Counted from the first letter of the stretch, positions 11,943 through 25,788 are shown. The stretch is DNA of 64,000 bases from Euonymus europaeus (GCA_963580455.1 OY756970.1:20708001-20772000), one strand, 5' to 3'. Translations and numbers: made by a program. Notes: generated by a model from the letters alone, not told the origin.

Positions 11943-13210
11943 AGTGGTCGCGTTTGAATTCTTTCAAGGCAAGGGGCAGCCCGATTCGACATTATTGTCA
12001 AGGGGTGAAGAACATGACATGACAGATGTGATCCATGGTGAGCTAAGCGGGTGAAAAATCAAATTTTAGAGGGTGTAATTCCGCCGACCCTTTTGTTTAC
12101 CAGCACGTAGGTGGTCCAAGTTTCTATGACCGAGTCTTTCTGGCCCCTGTGAACATCTTTTCTTTTGAACTAGAACATATATTCTTGTCAAAATATTCTC
12201 TATTAAATAAATGCTTAATAGTTAATACACTAAAGATGGCATGTCTAACCGGTAAAAAGTGACGGGTGTCCACTAACTCCCATTTCTTGCTCGGTTTATC
12301 TGACTCAATTTTAGGAAGAGTCGGTAGTTTGGCACTGGATCCCTTCAGATCTAGTCACTCAAGGGAAGAGGGAAGAAGGAAGGAGGAAGGAGAGTGGAGT
12401 TAAAATGACAGGTATACGAGAGGTGTTTAAAGATGTTTAAGAGTAAACACTCTCCAAATTTTTTATTTTTCTAAACAGGTCTCACTTTTGTGTGTCAAGC
12501 AACATACTCATTCACATCATTAAAACATATATCTTAATTAATACAGTCACACAAACAAAACACAAATCGCTATATATTTTTTTCATTTTTCTATTAACAA
12601 AATCTCCAACGTTATGTTTCGTTTGCATTGGAAATGAGAATGAAAACATGCATTTTTAGAATTCTTGTATTTGGTTGATGAATGAATTGTAACATAAATT
12701 ATATGTATTCTAAGGTATTTAAATACTAGAGAAATTCTCATTCCTATAGTAATTTGCAATTCCTTTGTCTAACCTAGAAATGTCAAGGAATTTGTAATTT
12801 CATTTATATCTAATACGAATAACCAAACATGAAAATTTGGATTGACTACAAAATTGTCAATTCAGTTTCTGTTGGGAAAGGGTAACAAAACACAACGCAA
12901 ATGTCAAGCATCCCTCATCTATTATATAACAAAATTACACCAAAATAAATACTTGATCACACATATTTTACAAAAAGCAATAAATCACATACCAATCAAA
13001 ATTATCAAAACACATCTGCCAACATTAACACACAAACAAAAACGCACATACTCGTCGATTATCTCATACCATTTTCAAAGGCTCATTGTACATCATTTAA
13101 AAAATGTCATGACGCCATCCAGGGCATCCATAACAGTACATGGGCCTTGACTTGAGAGTTATAAATGGGCCCGAATCCTCCTCCACAAGGTCCGCCTCTC
13201 GAAAAGACTA
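11943..13210. other. Intergenic stretch upstream of CPN10
   Basis: AT-rich sequence without a supported gene. The piece around 12615-12840 starts and ends with related TTTGGTT/AACCAAA-like words and may be an old MITE, but no clean termini were found. Confidence 0.4.
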
Positions 13211-13219
13211 AAACCCTAG
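13211..13219 (+). promoter_or_regulatory. Telo-box in CPN10 5' region
   Basis: AAACCCTAG about 160 bp upstream of the CPN10 start. This word (telo-box) is common in promoters or leaders of plant translation and mitochondrial housekeeping genes. Function here is inferred. Confidence 0.4.
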
Positions 13220-13376
13220 ACGCTCGCGGCTGAGACCCGAGGCCCTGAAACTCCTATCCCAATCGAGAACTTTGATCTCCAAGCTCCGTCTCCATCACCA
13301 AGTTTCAACAGAGCTCAAACTTCTCTCAACGCAACAAAACCTCGTGTCAAACACAAGCACTAGCAAGATCTTAGCA

Positions 13377-13874
13377 ATGGCGAAGCGTCTGCTTCCAACC
13401 CTCAACCGGGTACTGATCGAGAAGATCGTCCCTCCCGCCAAAACCAACACCGGCATCCTCCTACCTGAGAAGTCCTCCAAGGTAAGTATTTTCATTTCTT
13501 GCTCCCTATGATTCTGTATAGTTGCTTGCATTCTTAGATGTATGTCATGGTTCTAATTGAATTGTCGGGGATGCAGTTGAACTCGGGCAAAGTGGTGGCT
13601 GTGGGTCCCGGGGAAAGGGACAGAGAAGGGAAAGCCATTCCTGTTTCTGTTAAGGAAGGCGACACTGTACTCTTGCCTGAATATGGTGGCACTGAAGTGA
13701 AGCTTGGCGAAAAAGAGTGTGTTTTCTTTATGCCTTTCATTATTTGTGATTTATTTTTGTTTTAGTTTTATTTCTATGCATATAATTAACTATTTTGTGA
13801 ATTGTGGGCTGCTGTTTTTTTACAGGTACCTGTTGTTTAGGGACGAGGATATTTTGGGCACTCTGCATGATTGA
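13377..13874 (+). CDS. CPN10: 10 kDa chaperonin, mitochondrial (GroES/HSP10)
   Basis: Co-chaperonin that caps mitochondrial HSP60 and assists ATP-dependent folding. Three exons, 13377-13481, 13577-13716 and 13826-13874, give 97 residues with phases 0 and 2 closing. The start [17 protein letters not shown] matches the GroES signature. The mobile loop [11 protein letters not shown] lies near residues 24-34, and exon 2 has GKVVAVGPG and [20 protein letters not shown]. The C-terminus [15 protein letters not shown] is the conserved HSP10 end. No long cleavable presequence is present, normal for plant mitochondrial CPN10, which differs from the chloroplast CPN20 double-domain form. Length agrees with the family (about 98). 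Context: single gene with its own promoter between two transposons. Confidence 0.96.
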
Positions 13875-15788
13875 AATATTGAATAACCCATTGATTTGTA
13901 TTGATCCACTGGGTTTTGTTTTAGAGGCTTATGGGCTGGGGTTTTAGGTTGTGGAGTCAAGGATGAGGATATAATAGATTTTTGATTGCGGTACTCCTTA
14001 CTTTCATCCGTAATATTTATGTTTATTTGGAATTAGATGATTATTAGACATATTTATCATCTAATCTAGTTGTTTGTTTGGTGGTCAGTCTTTACTTTTG
14101 TTGAGAGTGGAATTACTCATACAGATTGAAAGTGTTGTTCTGCTTATTATATACATATTCTGCAATCTTTAATTTCTACCCCTCCCAAGTCTCGACTACT
14201 CGTCCAAGCATACCCTAAAGGATGGGAGATTGGATGAATAGGTTGGTGGAAAGAGTTGAAATCTTATAAAAGAATATAGAAGATATTCAGATATTTGACT
14301 TTGTGATTGTCTCTGGTTATTTTTTGGGCAGAAGTAGGCAGTTGTATCTCCAAAGGACGTCATTTCTTCGATGGAAATCAGTTGTATCAGGATAGAACTT
14401 GATATGGATAAGTCGCATACTGGAGTTGGATTGTGTACTTCTTTCTCTCTAGTTGAGAAAAACAATGTATAAATAAAGGAGAATAGGCAAAAGGTTAGGG
14501 CTGTTATGTCAGGACTTGACAAGCATTAAGGCTTTCGTCAAATCAAATCACTATGTTCTTTGGCAGGATAGAACTCGATATGGATGCCACATACGAAATC
14601 CAACTTTAACTGATCAAGGAGGACTAGATGAATGACTCTGTAGCTCTAAATGGCCTTTGTATTTTCGTCAGTAGTAAGTTTGACTTTGTTTACAAAGATG
14701 GTTTTGCTTTGATTGGTTTTCATGTGGTTTGTGTTGCAGCTCATGGATGCTAGCATATTAGGAATTTTCTCTATGCAACAGATAATGATCAATGATTCGA
14801 GTTGATGTGAGGTAGGAATTGTTTCTTCTGTATCATTTTGATTTTGAATAACAAATCCACGAGTCACAAAAACAATGTTGGATGGGCTAGGAACTGTTTG
14901 AATATGTTCTTAAGATTAGATGGTGTTAGAATGCAAGATAAGAGTGCCTATTCTTCACTCTTGCGATGCTTTAACAAATTTATCATTATTCCCCCGACCA
15001 CCGAGTATTAAATCCAGCGTAGTTGCTCGTACCCAGAGTAGTTATGCTATATAAGCTAGCTCTTTTATTTTAGAATTTCAATCTTAAAACTCTTCTGAAT
15101 GTCTAAGGTGAGTTGATTCTTTATCATGCCAGTAAGTCATGTTATTGATTCAGCAGTCTAGCAGTATCCGAAGAACAGAGATAGAAATCTCTGGAAGTCC
15201 AGCGACCTCTTTTTTGTTAGATTTTAGAAGACATCCTTGCTTAACCTTTACTTTTATTGCTTTCCTCTCTATAAAAAAAAGGAAAATTAGATGTTCTTCC
15301 TAACGGCTAAAATGAAAGTGAGTTCTGTGACTCTGATTCATTTGTTCGGTGTGGATGATGCCAGGATTGTCTCTTTAATTTTTCTTCAGCCGATCGATGA
15401 CTTTTTTTTTATTTAATTGATGCATCATTGCGAAGTACTTGCATCCAAGCACTTTATTCGATTTAATGTGCAAATTATTATAGACATTGATAATGACATT
15501 TGCTCTTCATCGGACCAATCAGTTTAGTGTAATTGTTTTTATTCGCTTTTTGGGAATTTATGAAACACCTGTGAGAAGAGAAATGTTCTACTGTTTATGC
15601 GCCAGCCCAACCTCTGTGGCGTACAATTTGAATATGTAGGGCGGTGGGAGTGACTGAAAAAGCACTTGCATGCTCTAATTGTATAAAATATCCTCCTCAC
15701 AGGGTTAGGTTAGCAAATTCATTGTAAATTATACTTTTGGTCATTAAGAGATGATTTATGTTATAATTTAGTGACTCACGTCTCAACG
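13875..15788. other. Intergenic, CPN10 3' flank
   Basis: AT-rich. An imperfect repeat beginning CAGGATAGAACT(T/C)GATATGGAT occurs near 14388 and 14565. No gene or RNA recognised. Confidence 0.4.
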
Positions 15789-16016
15789 TTTGAAATTAGT
15801 TATCGAATTATTTGAATTGTTTTATGGATATATTTTGAATCTTCGGTCAATCAAAGAGTCTATGTTTGAAATTAGTTATCAAATTATTTGAATTGTTTTA
15901 TGGATATATTTTGAATCTTCGGTCAATCAAAGAGTCTATGTTTGAAATTAGTTATCGAATTATTTGAATTGTTTTATGGATATATTTTGAATCTTCGGTC
16001 AATCAAAGAGTCTATG
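15789..16016. repeat. Three-copy 76-bp tandem repeat
   Basis: Units at 15789-15864, 15865-15940 and 15941-16016, each starting TTTGAAATTAGTTATC and ending GAGTCTATG. The middle copy has TATCAAATT where the outer two have TATCGAATT; otherwise they look identical, so the array is recent. It is non-coding. Confidence 0.95.
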
Positions 16017-16785
16017 TGACATTTTTGTAGAAGAAATAATATTAAAAAAATCTACCTCACCTCTTATTCTTTCCCAAATCCATTTTCTCCCTCTTTATCT
16101 TAATCCATGATAGCTAGCTTGCCCTAAAAAAATTTGATTTTTCATGGCCGTTGGAAGTTTATCTGCTCTTCTACATGGTACAATTCCATTGTTTTAAAAA
16201 ATTTAGATTGAATTTTTTGTTTTTATTTTAGTTAAATTGTTGTCATTTTAAGCGAATGTTAGTGTGCCAAGTGTATTTTCTTAAAAAAAAACATCTGAGT
16301 AAAATGTTAAATGTAAAAATAATTTTTTTGACCATTTGATGCCTTGTTAGGTTAGACTTTTGATTGACCATAAACCATCAAAAATCTACTCATAAAATAA
16401 TACAAATTATTCAGTGACTAATTTAAAGATAAAATCATCTATCAGTAACCAAAAATATAATTTATTTGACATTTTAAAAGTAAACAAACCAATATTCATT
16501 TGGCCGTCTCTAACCAACGCTTGCACATATTAATGCGTAACCATTAACTAATATCAAAATCAGGCGACTGTTTATTTTTATGATAATCTAGATGAGCAAC
16601 TAAACATGGTAAATTCATTGGAAATGTTTTGACTCTAATTGGACATGCTATTCAAAATTGTGAAACTAAAATTGTTGTTTGATAAGTAAATAACATATAT
16701 GCTGCAAAGATTGTCTACCAAACACAGTCGTAAAATTTCGAAGATACACATTTTTCTACAGTAGTTCGGTGGATATTGCTATATG

Positions 16786-17463
16786 TAGGGCTGTGAATGG
16801 TCGATTTTGGTCAGTTATTTTCCATTTTTTGCCCCGGCCGAAATGTTCGGTTTTTTTTAAAAAATTGATAGAAAACCGACCAATCACATTTCAATATATA
16901 TTGAAACCAACACTTCGGTTTGGTCGGTTTTCGGTCGGTTTCCAATTGGGCTGGGCCTTTTTGATGGGCCACAAAGAGTTAAAACTAAAAGAAATTATAG
17001 TAGACTACAATCTGAAAGAAAATAATCCACACGAGGCTGTTCAGTTGGGAGGGGATTAGAGGCAAGGAACCCATTTAAAATTAGGTTTTGGTCGATTTCA
17101 CACTTTCACTTTTGTTTTACTTCAATATTAAATTAATATATTAATATTATTAATATAATATATTACATCATTGACTTATTACTTAATACCTATAATAATA
17201 TAATATAGATGTTAGATATAGTGCTAATATGATACATATATATATATGATTTATTTATATTTTATATAATATATATGATATAAGCGGTCGGTTCGGTTAA
17301 AACCGAATTGTTTTTTGAGAAAGTGACAAACCGACTGCATTTTTTTGGGAAAAAATTAATAAAACCGATCGATTCGATTTTTTTTAAAAAAATGTTGACG
17401 AACCGGTCAATCGATCGGTTTGATCGGCCGGTTCAGTTACGTCGGTTTATTTTAACAGCCCTA
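16786..17463. mobile_element. Non-autonomous hAT-type element with perfect TSD
   Basis: Flanked by identical 8-bp direct repeats GCTATATG (16778-16785 and 17464-17471). Left terminus TAGGGCTGTGAATGG; right terminus on the minus strand TAGGGCTGTTAAAATAAACC, giving a 9-bp exact inverted repeat. Subterminal regions carry many copies of CGGTTTGGTCGG-like and AACCGA words in both orientations (about 16840-16945 and 17285-17450). No transposase is encoded in 678 bp. The TAGGG terminus is shared with the 11.0 kb element, but the subterminal motif is different, so they are separate families. The exact TSD indicates a younger insertion. Confidence 0.85.
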
Positions 17464-17828
17464 GCTATATGCTTTTTTAGTGGCGGCTAAACCGCTAAAG
17501 TCTGAGTTTTTTGTGTCATTAAAAACATTTATTCGAGTCGTTTATCTACCGGGAGAAATTTGCTTCAAACAGTACGGATCGTTTGGCAGCACGTGCATCC
17601 CCTCCCCCTCTTCCTCTGCGGCTCTCCCTCTTTCCTACGCTTGTACGTGCATCATGACGAAGCTAAATCCAAACACACACATGTATATATTCTCTCTCTA
17701 AAGTCACCCTTTTAATTTCCTCTCTCATTCACAAAGCATTGCCGGGGCGAAGAGGTTCATCCATGATCACGCCGTGGTTGGAGACGCAGAGACCGTAGAA
17801 AGAACCAAACTAAGATCATCTTTCTCAA

Positions 17829-20800
17829 ATGCACGCATATAACCGTCTCTCAAGCAGCGGCCACAGCACACCTTCCCCTCCTTCCAGTCCGCTCCGGTCG
17901 CCTCGCCTACGACGGGCGAAGACTGGAAAGTTCTCCCCGGGCCAACCGCCCGGAGGCCGTTCCGCCACCCTTGCCCACCGTCTTGCTTGGCTTCTCCTCT
18001 CTGTTCTTCTCCGGCGCCAAGGCATCTTCCTCTTCGCCCCTCTTTTATATATCTCCGGTATGCTTCTCTACATGGGCACAGTATCGTTTGATATTGTTCC
18101 GACTATTAGTCATCGTCCGGCTCCTGGCTCGGTGTATCGAAGCCCCCAAGTTTATGAGAAGCTCCGTCCTCAGATGGATGCGGACACTTCCAGTGCTGAT
18201 GCGGTGAGTTTCGGCTATTTTTGTTATGTTGCTGTACAATTCTTGAGAGGGGTGGATTACTACGGATACGATTCAATGTGGAATTGTGGATCTTGTGGCA
18301 CTTGTAGCGATTATGATCTCTAGTTTAAAATTTCAAGGTTGGTTTGAGAATCTTGGGAAGTGACGCATAGTTACTTGGTACTACACTTATGCAGATTAGT
18401 AGCTATAATCTTGTTAGTTAAGTCAATTATTCCATCTGATAGTCGACTTATGCATGTTGCATCAGTAATATTGACTTCTCAAATATTTGCAGTGGTAATT
18501 TTGATCTAGGGAACTGTCGATTCTCCTCCTGGCTCGCGGCTCTGGTCATTCTTTGAAATTTTGTAGTCTGCGGATGAATCTACTTTTTAATTTACTAAGT
18601 TTACTCTTTGTCTGTTTTGTTGCTTGGATCTGATAAAGGTTCAAAAACTCCGTGTAGATATTGTCGGTATGGAAAAATGCCAATAGAGCTGGCGAGTGGA
18701 GACCGTGTGTGAACAAGTCATTAGGAGGTACGAACTATGATATGCATCAGATTCTTTCAGTTTTTGTTCAGGCTTGTTGTCTTCATTGATTAAACTTTTT
18801 TTCTTGTAAAATTACATAAACAATGTGTTAGTATCAGATAGCTGCCTTCCTTTTTCTTTTCTTTTTTACCTTTTGCAATTATATCCCTCTTGGTGTAAAA
18901 GCATGCATGGATTTTAGTTTTCATTGTTGCAACACAGTTTTGTTATATGATTTTTCTCCTATGCATAGAAATAGTGAAAACTTGTTCAGAAGAGTAACAT
19001 GGGAGTTTTTCTAATTAGATTCAGTTATTATTAAAGTAGGTTGCAGTGAAGTGGGCCTTTACTTTGCTTACTCTAAAGTTATTAGACCGGGCATGATTAT
19101 TGTTGCTCACTCAAAAGTTACTAGACCAGTCATGATTATAATGGTTTCATTAGTCAATTGCTCTTGCTTGCCATTTTTTTTGGCTAAGGAAGTTGGAGCA
19201 TATGAAAGAGTTAGGCTTTAGAGTTTGGATTGCACTTTGTTGTCGTTACAGTTGTTTTCAAATGCTTCTCCATAGAAACACATGAAAGGTTTTTCAGTTT
19301 TCAAATTATTACTGCCTGATGGTTTAGGATTCCTTAATTAAGATAACATACTATTTTACCATTTTGGTGTAATTTCTTGGTTTTTCTGACACCATAGCAT
19401 AATTGAGCTGGACATTATGTTTGCTTATGAATGTTGAAATTTTCATTTGGATAAGAGAAAAAAGATTGATATTGACAACTTAACATATATGTACCACAGA
19501 CTCATGATAAGCACCGAAGTACATCTGTTTCCTCTTATTGGTTTTCGCCATATTCATCATGCCTCTAAAAGAATCACTACCATAATCAACCTTCTTGCTT
19601 CACTATAATTAACACCTTTACTGCAACTTCTATGATGTTGGAATTTTGGTTGATTGTCATTTCTTCTTGGAGAAGCTCCGCTTTTTATTGAATTGATAGC
19701 TCTCCTTGTATCTCTTAATTCTTTTCTATATTCTCTGTGTTTTTAATGTTCATTTATAATCACCTGTATCTGAATGTGTTTGTATATTTCTTGGATGTTT
19801 ATATAATTTTATGGTGACTTGTGGTGTTTATTATGATAGTCTTACCCGAATCAAACGGTTACATATTTATTGAGGCGAATGGTGGCCTAAATCAGCAGAG
19901 GACTTCGGTGGGTTTTGCTACTCATCTATTATTCGTTTTATATTTCTATACATTTAACTATTTGAGTCTTTTGGATCTCGTAAAAAAACCTACTTGATTG
20001 ACTTTTACATAATATACACTCTTTTGGTGGATTCTTTGTAGATATGCAATGCAGTTGCTGTGGCGGGCTATCTTAATGCAACTCTTGTCATCCCTAATTT
20101 CCACTTTCATAGTATATGGAGAGATCCCAGGTTTGGCTGCAATTAATGTTCTTTAGTCTTGTACGCCTGCTGCTTATGCTGTGATGGCAGAAAGGGAAGT
20201 ATAAATATTAGAGATCTAATTTAATCAACATAATAATTGAGTGCCTTGTGACATTTTTTTGTTAGTGGGCATGGACTGACAAGTGACTTTTTTTTATTGA
20301 GGTTGGGCTCTCAGGCAACCAAATAACTTGATTTTACTGGTCTAGGAATAGCATTCCTTACCCAGGTGTTTCTGTATTATTATGCCCATTAGAAAGGAAT
20401 ACTTGAGTGCTTGTATTGGACTGATAAGCATACCGATTAGAACGTTACTAGTCACATAAATTAATAATGATTGCTTTTTATGATGTTTGTCCACATGATG
20501 TATATCTGGGTTTTTGAGTCTCTTGCTATATACTTGTAGAGTCTTATTAGATCATGAATTCTAAACTAGTTGTCTGGTGTAATTGTAGTCTATTGCTAGA
20601 AAATTTCTTTTGGTGATATATCACTGTAAAATTTTCTCATAGGTTTTTGTTTAGTGTTATATCATATATGGAAGACGTGCAATTGGAAATATATCGGGCC
20701 TAATTTCTGTATATTGATGAGCAAAGTCCTTGTAAATTTTTGTTAGACTTGGGGGATTATCGTAACATTAGTCAGGTGACTTTTAGATGCATTTGTTCCT

Positions 20801-23800
20801 CTAAGCTGCCTCCAATCTCTGGTTTATGTGGATCTCAGTTGGCCGATTGATTGTGACCAATGTCTGAAAATTCTGGTCAGTGGATCTTGCGGGGCCTTTT
20901 TCCTTCAGTGTTTATTGAAAAAGTTGCTGACTGTGGGTTTTGCTTTTTCAGCAAGTTCAGTGACATCTATGATGAAGATTATTTCATCACCACTTTGGAA
21001 AATGATGTACGGGTGGTTAACAAGGTTCCTGAATACCTAATGGAACGTTTTGATTACAACTTGACCAATGTTTTCAACTTCAGAGTCAAAGCTTGGTCAA
21101 CCATTCAGTTTTACAGGGATGCTGTCCTCCCGAAGTTGCTAGAAGAGAAGTAAGACATAAATTAGTTTTTGTAGTCTTGTAGTTATGTCTTCCCTATTTT
21201 CATATTGTTATATCCTGCTCCTGCTTCGCATCAAGATTACCACTATTATTATTTTTGTTATTGATTTTTTTTTATGTTTATTTGTGCTAACAGTGTCTCT
21301 TCCTTGATGTTGCATAGTTTTCCATTTTATACCACTATGGGATTTTCCGGCTGTTTATGTAGTGTTACATAACTTGCATTGCTAACTGCTTAACCTAGTT
21401 TGCTGGTAGTTTGGTGGATATGATTAAGTGTACTTGTCAAGCAGTCAAGCTTAGCTCAGGATAATCGCGGTCTTGTTCTTTCTTGCTTACAGTTACAATC
21501 TGCTATTAGTATGTTCAAGTGAGATCAGTAATATTGTTCAGCATATTATTCGGCTTGCCTAAAGACATAGAAGCCTTAATTTCTCGCTTACAGCGTTTGA
21601 CGACACTATTTACTTGACCTTAATGTGATGACGTGTCCATCAATTCTATTGTCCTTCCCAGGCATTGCCTCCAATGTGCGACCTTTGTGGACAAAAATTG
21701 CTTACTTTTTAATCTAGGGCCATCTTTATCCATTTTACCTTCTCTTTCATTATTATGATTTTCATCTCGATTTGTGAGTTATCGTTTTCATCTGTACTGT
21801 ATTTTTCATCTATGAGCTCTTGTATTTACCAATATTTATCTGCTGTAATAACGTAATATATATAGTGTTTTCCATTTCATATTTCATAAGCACAATTCTT
21901 ATAGTGTTGACATTGGTGGTGTCATTATAGTGTGATGAGAATCCCACATCGGTAAAATAGGAGTACCGACCTGGGCCTTTAGGCCCGTGTGGGTTCTCAA
22001 CATAGTGGCATGACACTGGCACACATTGGGCCATGTTAATATGTGGTGATTTATGAATAGGCTACAGTATTATGGTTGTTCACATTTCAAGTATTTCTTT
22101 GCTTGGTGACTGTTGCAGGGTTATAAGAATTTCTCCTTTTGCAAACCGGTTGTCATTTGATGCTCCTCCAGCTGTACAGCGACTTAGATGCTTGGCAAAC
22201 TATGAAGCTCTGAGGTTTTCAACTCCATTATCATCTTTAGGAGAGTCATTAGTTTCCAGAATGAAAGATCGAAGTGCAAAGAATGGTGGCAAGTATATTT
22301 CTGTTCATCTTCGCTTTGAGGAGGTTTGTTCGAATAAAGTGAATTGGTAGTGCTTTTGGTGTTTGTCATTATACCGGAACAATAAAATTATATTTCCATG
22401 TTGGCTGCAAAGGGTATATTATCTTTTATTGTGTGCAGGATATGGTTGCTTTCTCTTGCTGCGTATTTGATGGTGGAGAAAAAGAAAAGGAAGACATGAA
22501 AGCAGCGAGGGAAAGAGGTTGGAAAGGAAAATTTACAAAACCGGGTCGGGTTATACGTCCTGGATCAATCAGGACCAATGGGAAATGTCCCCTTACTCCT
22601 CTAGAGGTAATCTATTGCTACTGTACAGTTGCATTGGTAGACTTTGTCTTGATATTTGAACTTTTATTCCATTCAGAAAAGGATATTTGAACTTTTATTG
22701 CATTTTGATCCATAGACTTTGTTGTTTCTTTTGTTTATAACAAGCTTACACATTAAGTTTCTCGTTTCAAGGCCGCTGTGTTTCATGTTTTCTGGTCATT
22801 ATTTTATCAGTACATGATCATTTTCTGGCATTGGGGGATGTTATAGACTTTTAGTGGCTGTCCACTGCTGGCCCCTGTAGCAGTGTTTTTAACTTTCTTT
22901 TATAACAATTGTTGGACTTGGACGTGGACACTTGGTGCATTAGGTGTTCGGGCACTGTTTTGGGAATGTGAATTGATTTCCATTTTCTGTTTAGTGTCAA
23001 TGTTCCTGGGTTGTTGGATGCATACTTGCATAGCCAGTATAGCCACTCTAGGAAGAATTTGTCCTTAGAATAACAAATTTTTCTATGGTTTTCTTTCTCT
23101 TATCAGGTTGGTTTAATGCTTAGGGGGATGGGCTTTAATAAGAACACATATATCTATTTGGCCTCAGGAAAATTATACAATGCCGAAAAAAATATGGCCC
23201 CACTGTTGGAGATGTTTCCTCATTTGGAAACAAAGGAAACTTTGGCATCTGAGGATGAACTTGCTCCATCCAAGGTGATTAATTTGTGATTTTTTTTATT
23301 ACCGTGTTTGCTCATGGTTATTGCATTTGACTCACTTCATGCTTTCAGAACTTCTCCTCAAGGATGGCTGCTATAGACTATACTGTTTGTCTTCATAGTG
23401 AGGTGTCTGTGACTACTCAAGGTGGAAACTTCCCTCATTTTCTATTGGGCCATAGGAGACACTTATTTGGTGGACACTCGAAGACCATCAGACCAGACAA
23501 GCGAAAGTTAGCCTTGCTCTTTGACAATCCAAATATCGGGTATGTACTTACCTCATTGTTTTGGATTGCATTAAATAGTGTTTCATTAGTTGTGAGCTAT
23601 AGTATTAAATGTGAGGCAAATTTATTAACTCTGAAAAGGTGTCGCTTATTGGCTACAAGTTATAGACTGAAATGAATCATAGTGAACCTTGCTAACTTGT
23701 CAACTGTGGCTGAAAGGAAGACTCTTCAGATATTGACTGACTTCCTGCATTGAATTGGGAAGCGGTAAATGTGGTGAATCTTAAAAAACTGTGCTGAGTT

Positions 23801-24387
23801 TTTTAAAGCAACAAGTTCTAAACCGAAAGACTAATCTGCATCATAGGACAACTATTCTCACTGTTACAAAGAAATTTTCAAGCCACATCATATACCTTTT
23901 TGTTTTTAATGGCATTAAACTTTCTTGCAGCGTAGCTGAATGTCTTCTCCCCTTGTTCTTAGAAAAATTGGACTCCTCAGTGTTTGTTTAGAAATTAGAA
24001 CTGCAAAATGTAGTTTTAAATTCATAAATTGTATTTATCTGTTAATGACCCATTTGATCTTTAATTGATTGCTCAAGCTAATCTTTATAAATGTGGAGGT
24101 GTCCTATCATAAAATAAGAGTGAGAAACGATGATAATAGCCAGCCATACTCTTGAACATCATGTGATCATGTGTCATGATATGCTCTGAGGAACACTGTT
24201 GGATTTTTGTTCCCTCAATACCAGATGGAAGACCTTCAAGCGGCAAATGCAGAGCATACGGTCTCATAGTGATAGCAAGGGATTTGAGCTGAAAAGACCA
24301 AACGACTCAATTTACTCTTTTCCTTGTCCAGACTGCATGTGTCGTGTTAATAGAACGGAAGCTTCAAAATCATCTTCAGTTACGTGA
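17829..24387 (+). CDS. ESMD1: O-fucosyltransferase family protein, ESMERALDA1-like
   Basis: Predicted Golgi type II membrane glycosyltransferase of the plant O-FucT (PF10250) family. ESMD1 is linked to cell adhesion and pectin-related signalling in Arabidopsis (from memory, At2g01480). Ten exons: 17829-18203, 18658-18727, 19840-19907, 20042-20130, 20952-21149, 22119-22323, 22439-22606, 23107-23274, 23349-23539, 24225-24387; 1695 nt, 564 residues, all phases closing. A Ser/Pro-rich cytoplasmic N-terminus precedes a membrane helix at about residues 66-85. Conserved blocks are [20 protein letters not shown], then HLRFEEDMVAF with the family Arg at about residue 332, and [19 protein letters not shown]. 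The C-terminal tail ends with a Cys-rich [10 protein letters not shown]. Start choice: first ATG of exon 1, with the TM in the expected place. The acceptor of exon 2 at 18658 is fixed by an in-frame TAG just before it. Confidence 0.93.
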
Positions 24388-25730
24388 TTTAATAAGAGGA
24401 AGATTTTGAGGAGATTCTGCTTGTGATTTTTGAGCTCATCATGCTGCTGACCGACCGCCCCCACCCCATTTTCATGCATTGCATCTTTCAATTTTTTCCC
24501 TTTCCATATGTTGAGGGGTTGTATAATTCAATTTTGGGAGCCTGATTCTGTGTGAGGGGACATTGATCTGATTACTTTCCTTATGATTGGATTGCTGGGG
24601 ATACACATCTTTTTTGTGTGTGTACATGATGCCAGAGAACGCGGAAACAACATTCTTTTGGTCGCAAGAGTTACTGGACACTGACTGAGCATTGTCTCAT
24701 ATACGCTGCTCTATCACAGGACGTGAGATGACACGATATTCTTTTGAAGGTTTTTGCCATATTTGTAAATTACTTGGAGTTTAATCCAAGTGCTAGACTA
24801 GAAACAGGATGATTTTTACACTTAATAGAAATCAGGGTAAATTATTATTTCTGGTTAATTTTCCAGTTTATTTCTGCACCTGCCCTTGTTCTCCCTTCCT
24901 AGGATGCTATCATTTACAATCCTGCAGAATTGTTTTCTTTACTCTACTGTTCTTTTTTTTCTTTCTTCCTTCCATTTGCATTGGTGATTGCTATTGCAGA
25001 GGACTGAGGTCCCATCAAACGAGTGTTTTCCGGGGTCTTTGCCTATTTGATTCCGTTGAAAGAGTTAGCAGGGAATCAGAGTAAGTGTTTGATTAAGCTT
25101 CTGCTTCATCTCTTTGGTCACCACAACTAAAAGAATCGTTTGATTTTTTTTTTGTTCAAAAGCAAATTACTGGACGTCCATGAATGTCGAATAGTTTTAT
25201 GTACCACTGAAACTTTTGGACTGTGTAGTGAGAGAGTGATAAGAAAAAATTGTATTGAAAGATGTATAAAATAGTAGAAAAAATGTGAAAAATAGTAGAA
25301 AAGTATGAGAGATGATGTTAATATTTGATATTTGAAGAGGTTATAAATGAAAATTAAAAAAAAATTGTATTGAAAGATATGTTTTGTTGATATGATTATA
25401 TTGAAAAATATAATTCATTGATGTGATCAAATAAGTGAAATCTGTATGTAAAAAGGATAAGATTCAATCAAAACATAAAAGTGCTGGAAAAATGGCCCCC
25501 ATCGAAGACGCTCTAATTTGCTTTCAATATTTTTGATCTTCCTAGGCCCAAATTACTATCAGGCCAAGTGGGGTGCTTTACGAGTTTGGTCCATGAACAT
25601 AATACAGCCTGTCAGGCCCATATTTTACCGAGACAAGCGGGCCGCTAGGAGGCAAGCCCGTTCATCCGTCCCACGTCTGTAAATAGTATTCAATCTTGAT
25701 ATCACGAGTCAACAAAATATATGCTGTGCA
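24388..25730. other. ESMD1 3' flank and PAHX upstream region
   Basis: Probable 3' UTR sequence of the O-fucosyltransferase at first. From about 25220 to 25480 it is an AT-rich stretch with repeated GTATTGAAAGAT(G/A)T words. No additional gene supported. Confidence 0.4.
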
Positions 25731-25738
25731 TATATATA
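25731..25738 (+). promoter_or_regulatory. TATA box of PAHX
   Basis: TATATATA 51 bp before the PAHX ATG, consistent with a short leader. Confidence 0.5.
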
Positions 25739-25788
25739 GACAGAGAGACGTATAACTTCGCGACAGCATCGCGACTCGAACAGACGCC

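Noticed and set aside
17825..18025. Minus-strand open frame opposite ESMD1 exon 1
   Set aside because: Arg-rich antisense shadow of the GC-rich Pro/Ser coding exon.
21931..22035. Piece with CCCACATCGG and TTTAGGCCCGTGTGGG in the ESMD1 intron, resembling plant SINE or TRIM fragments
   Set aside because: Only about 100 bp, with no LTR pair, poly-A tail or duplication visible.
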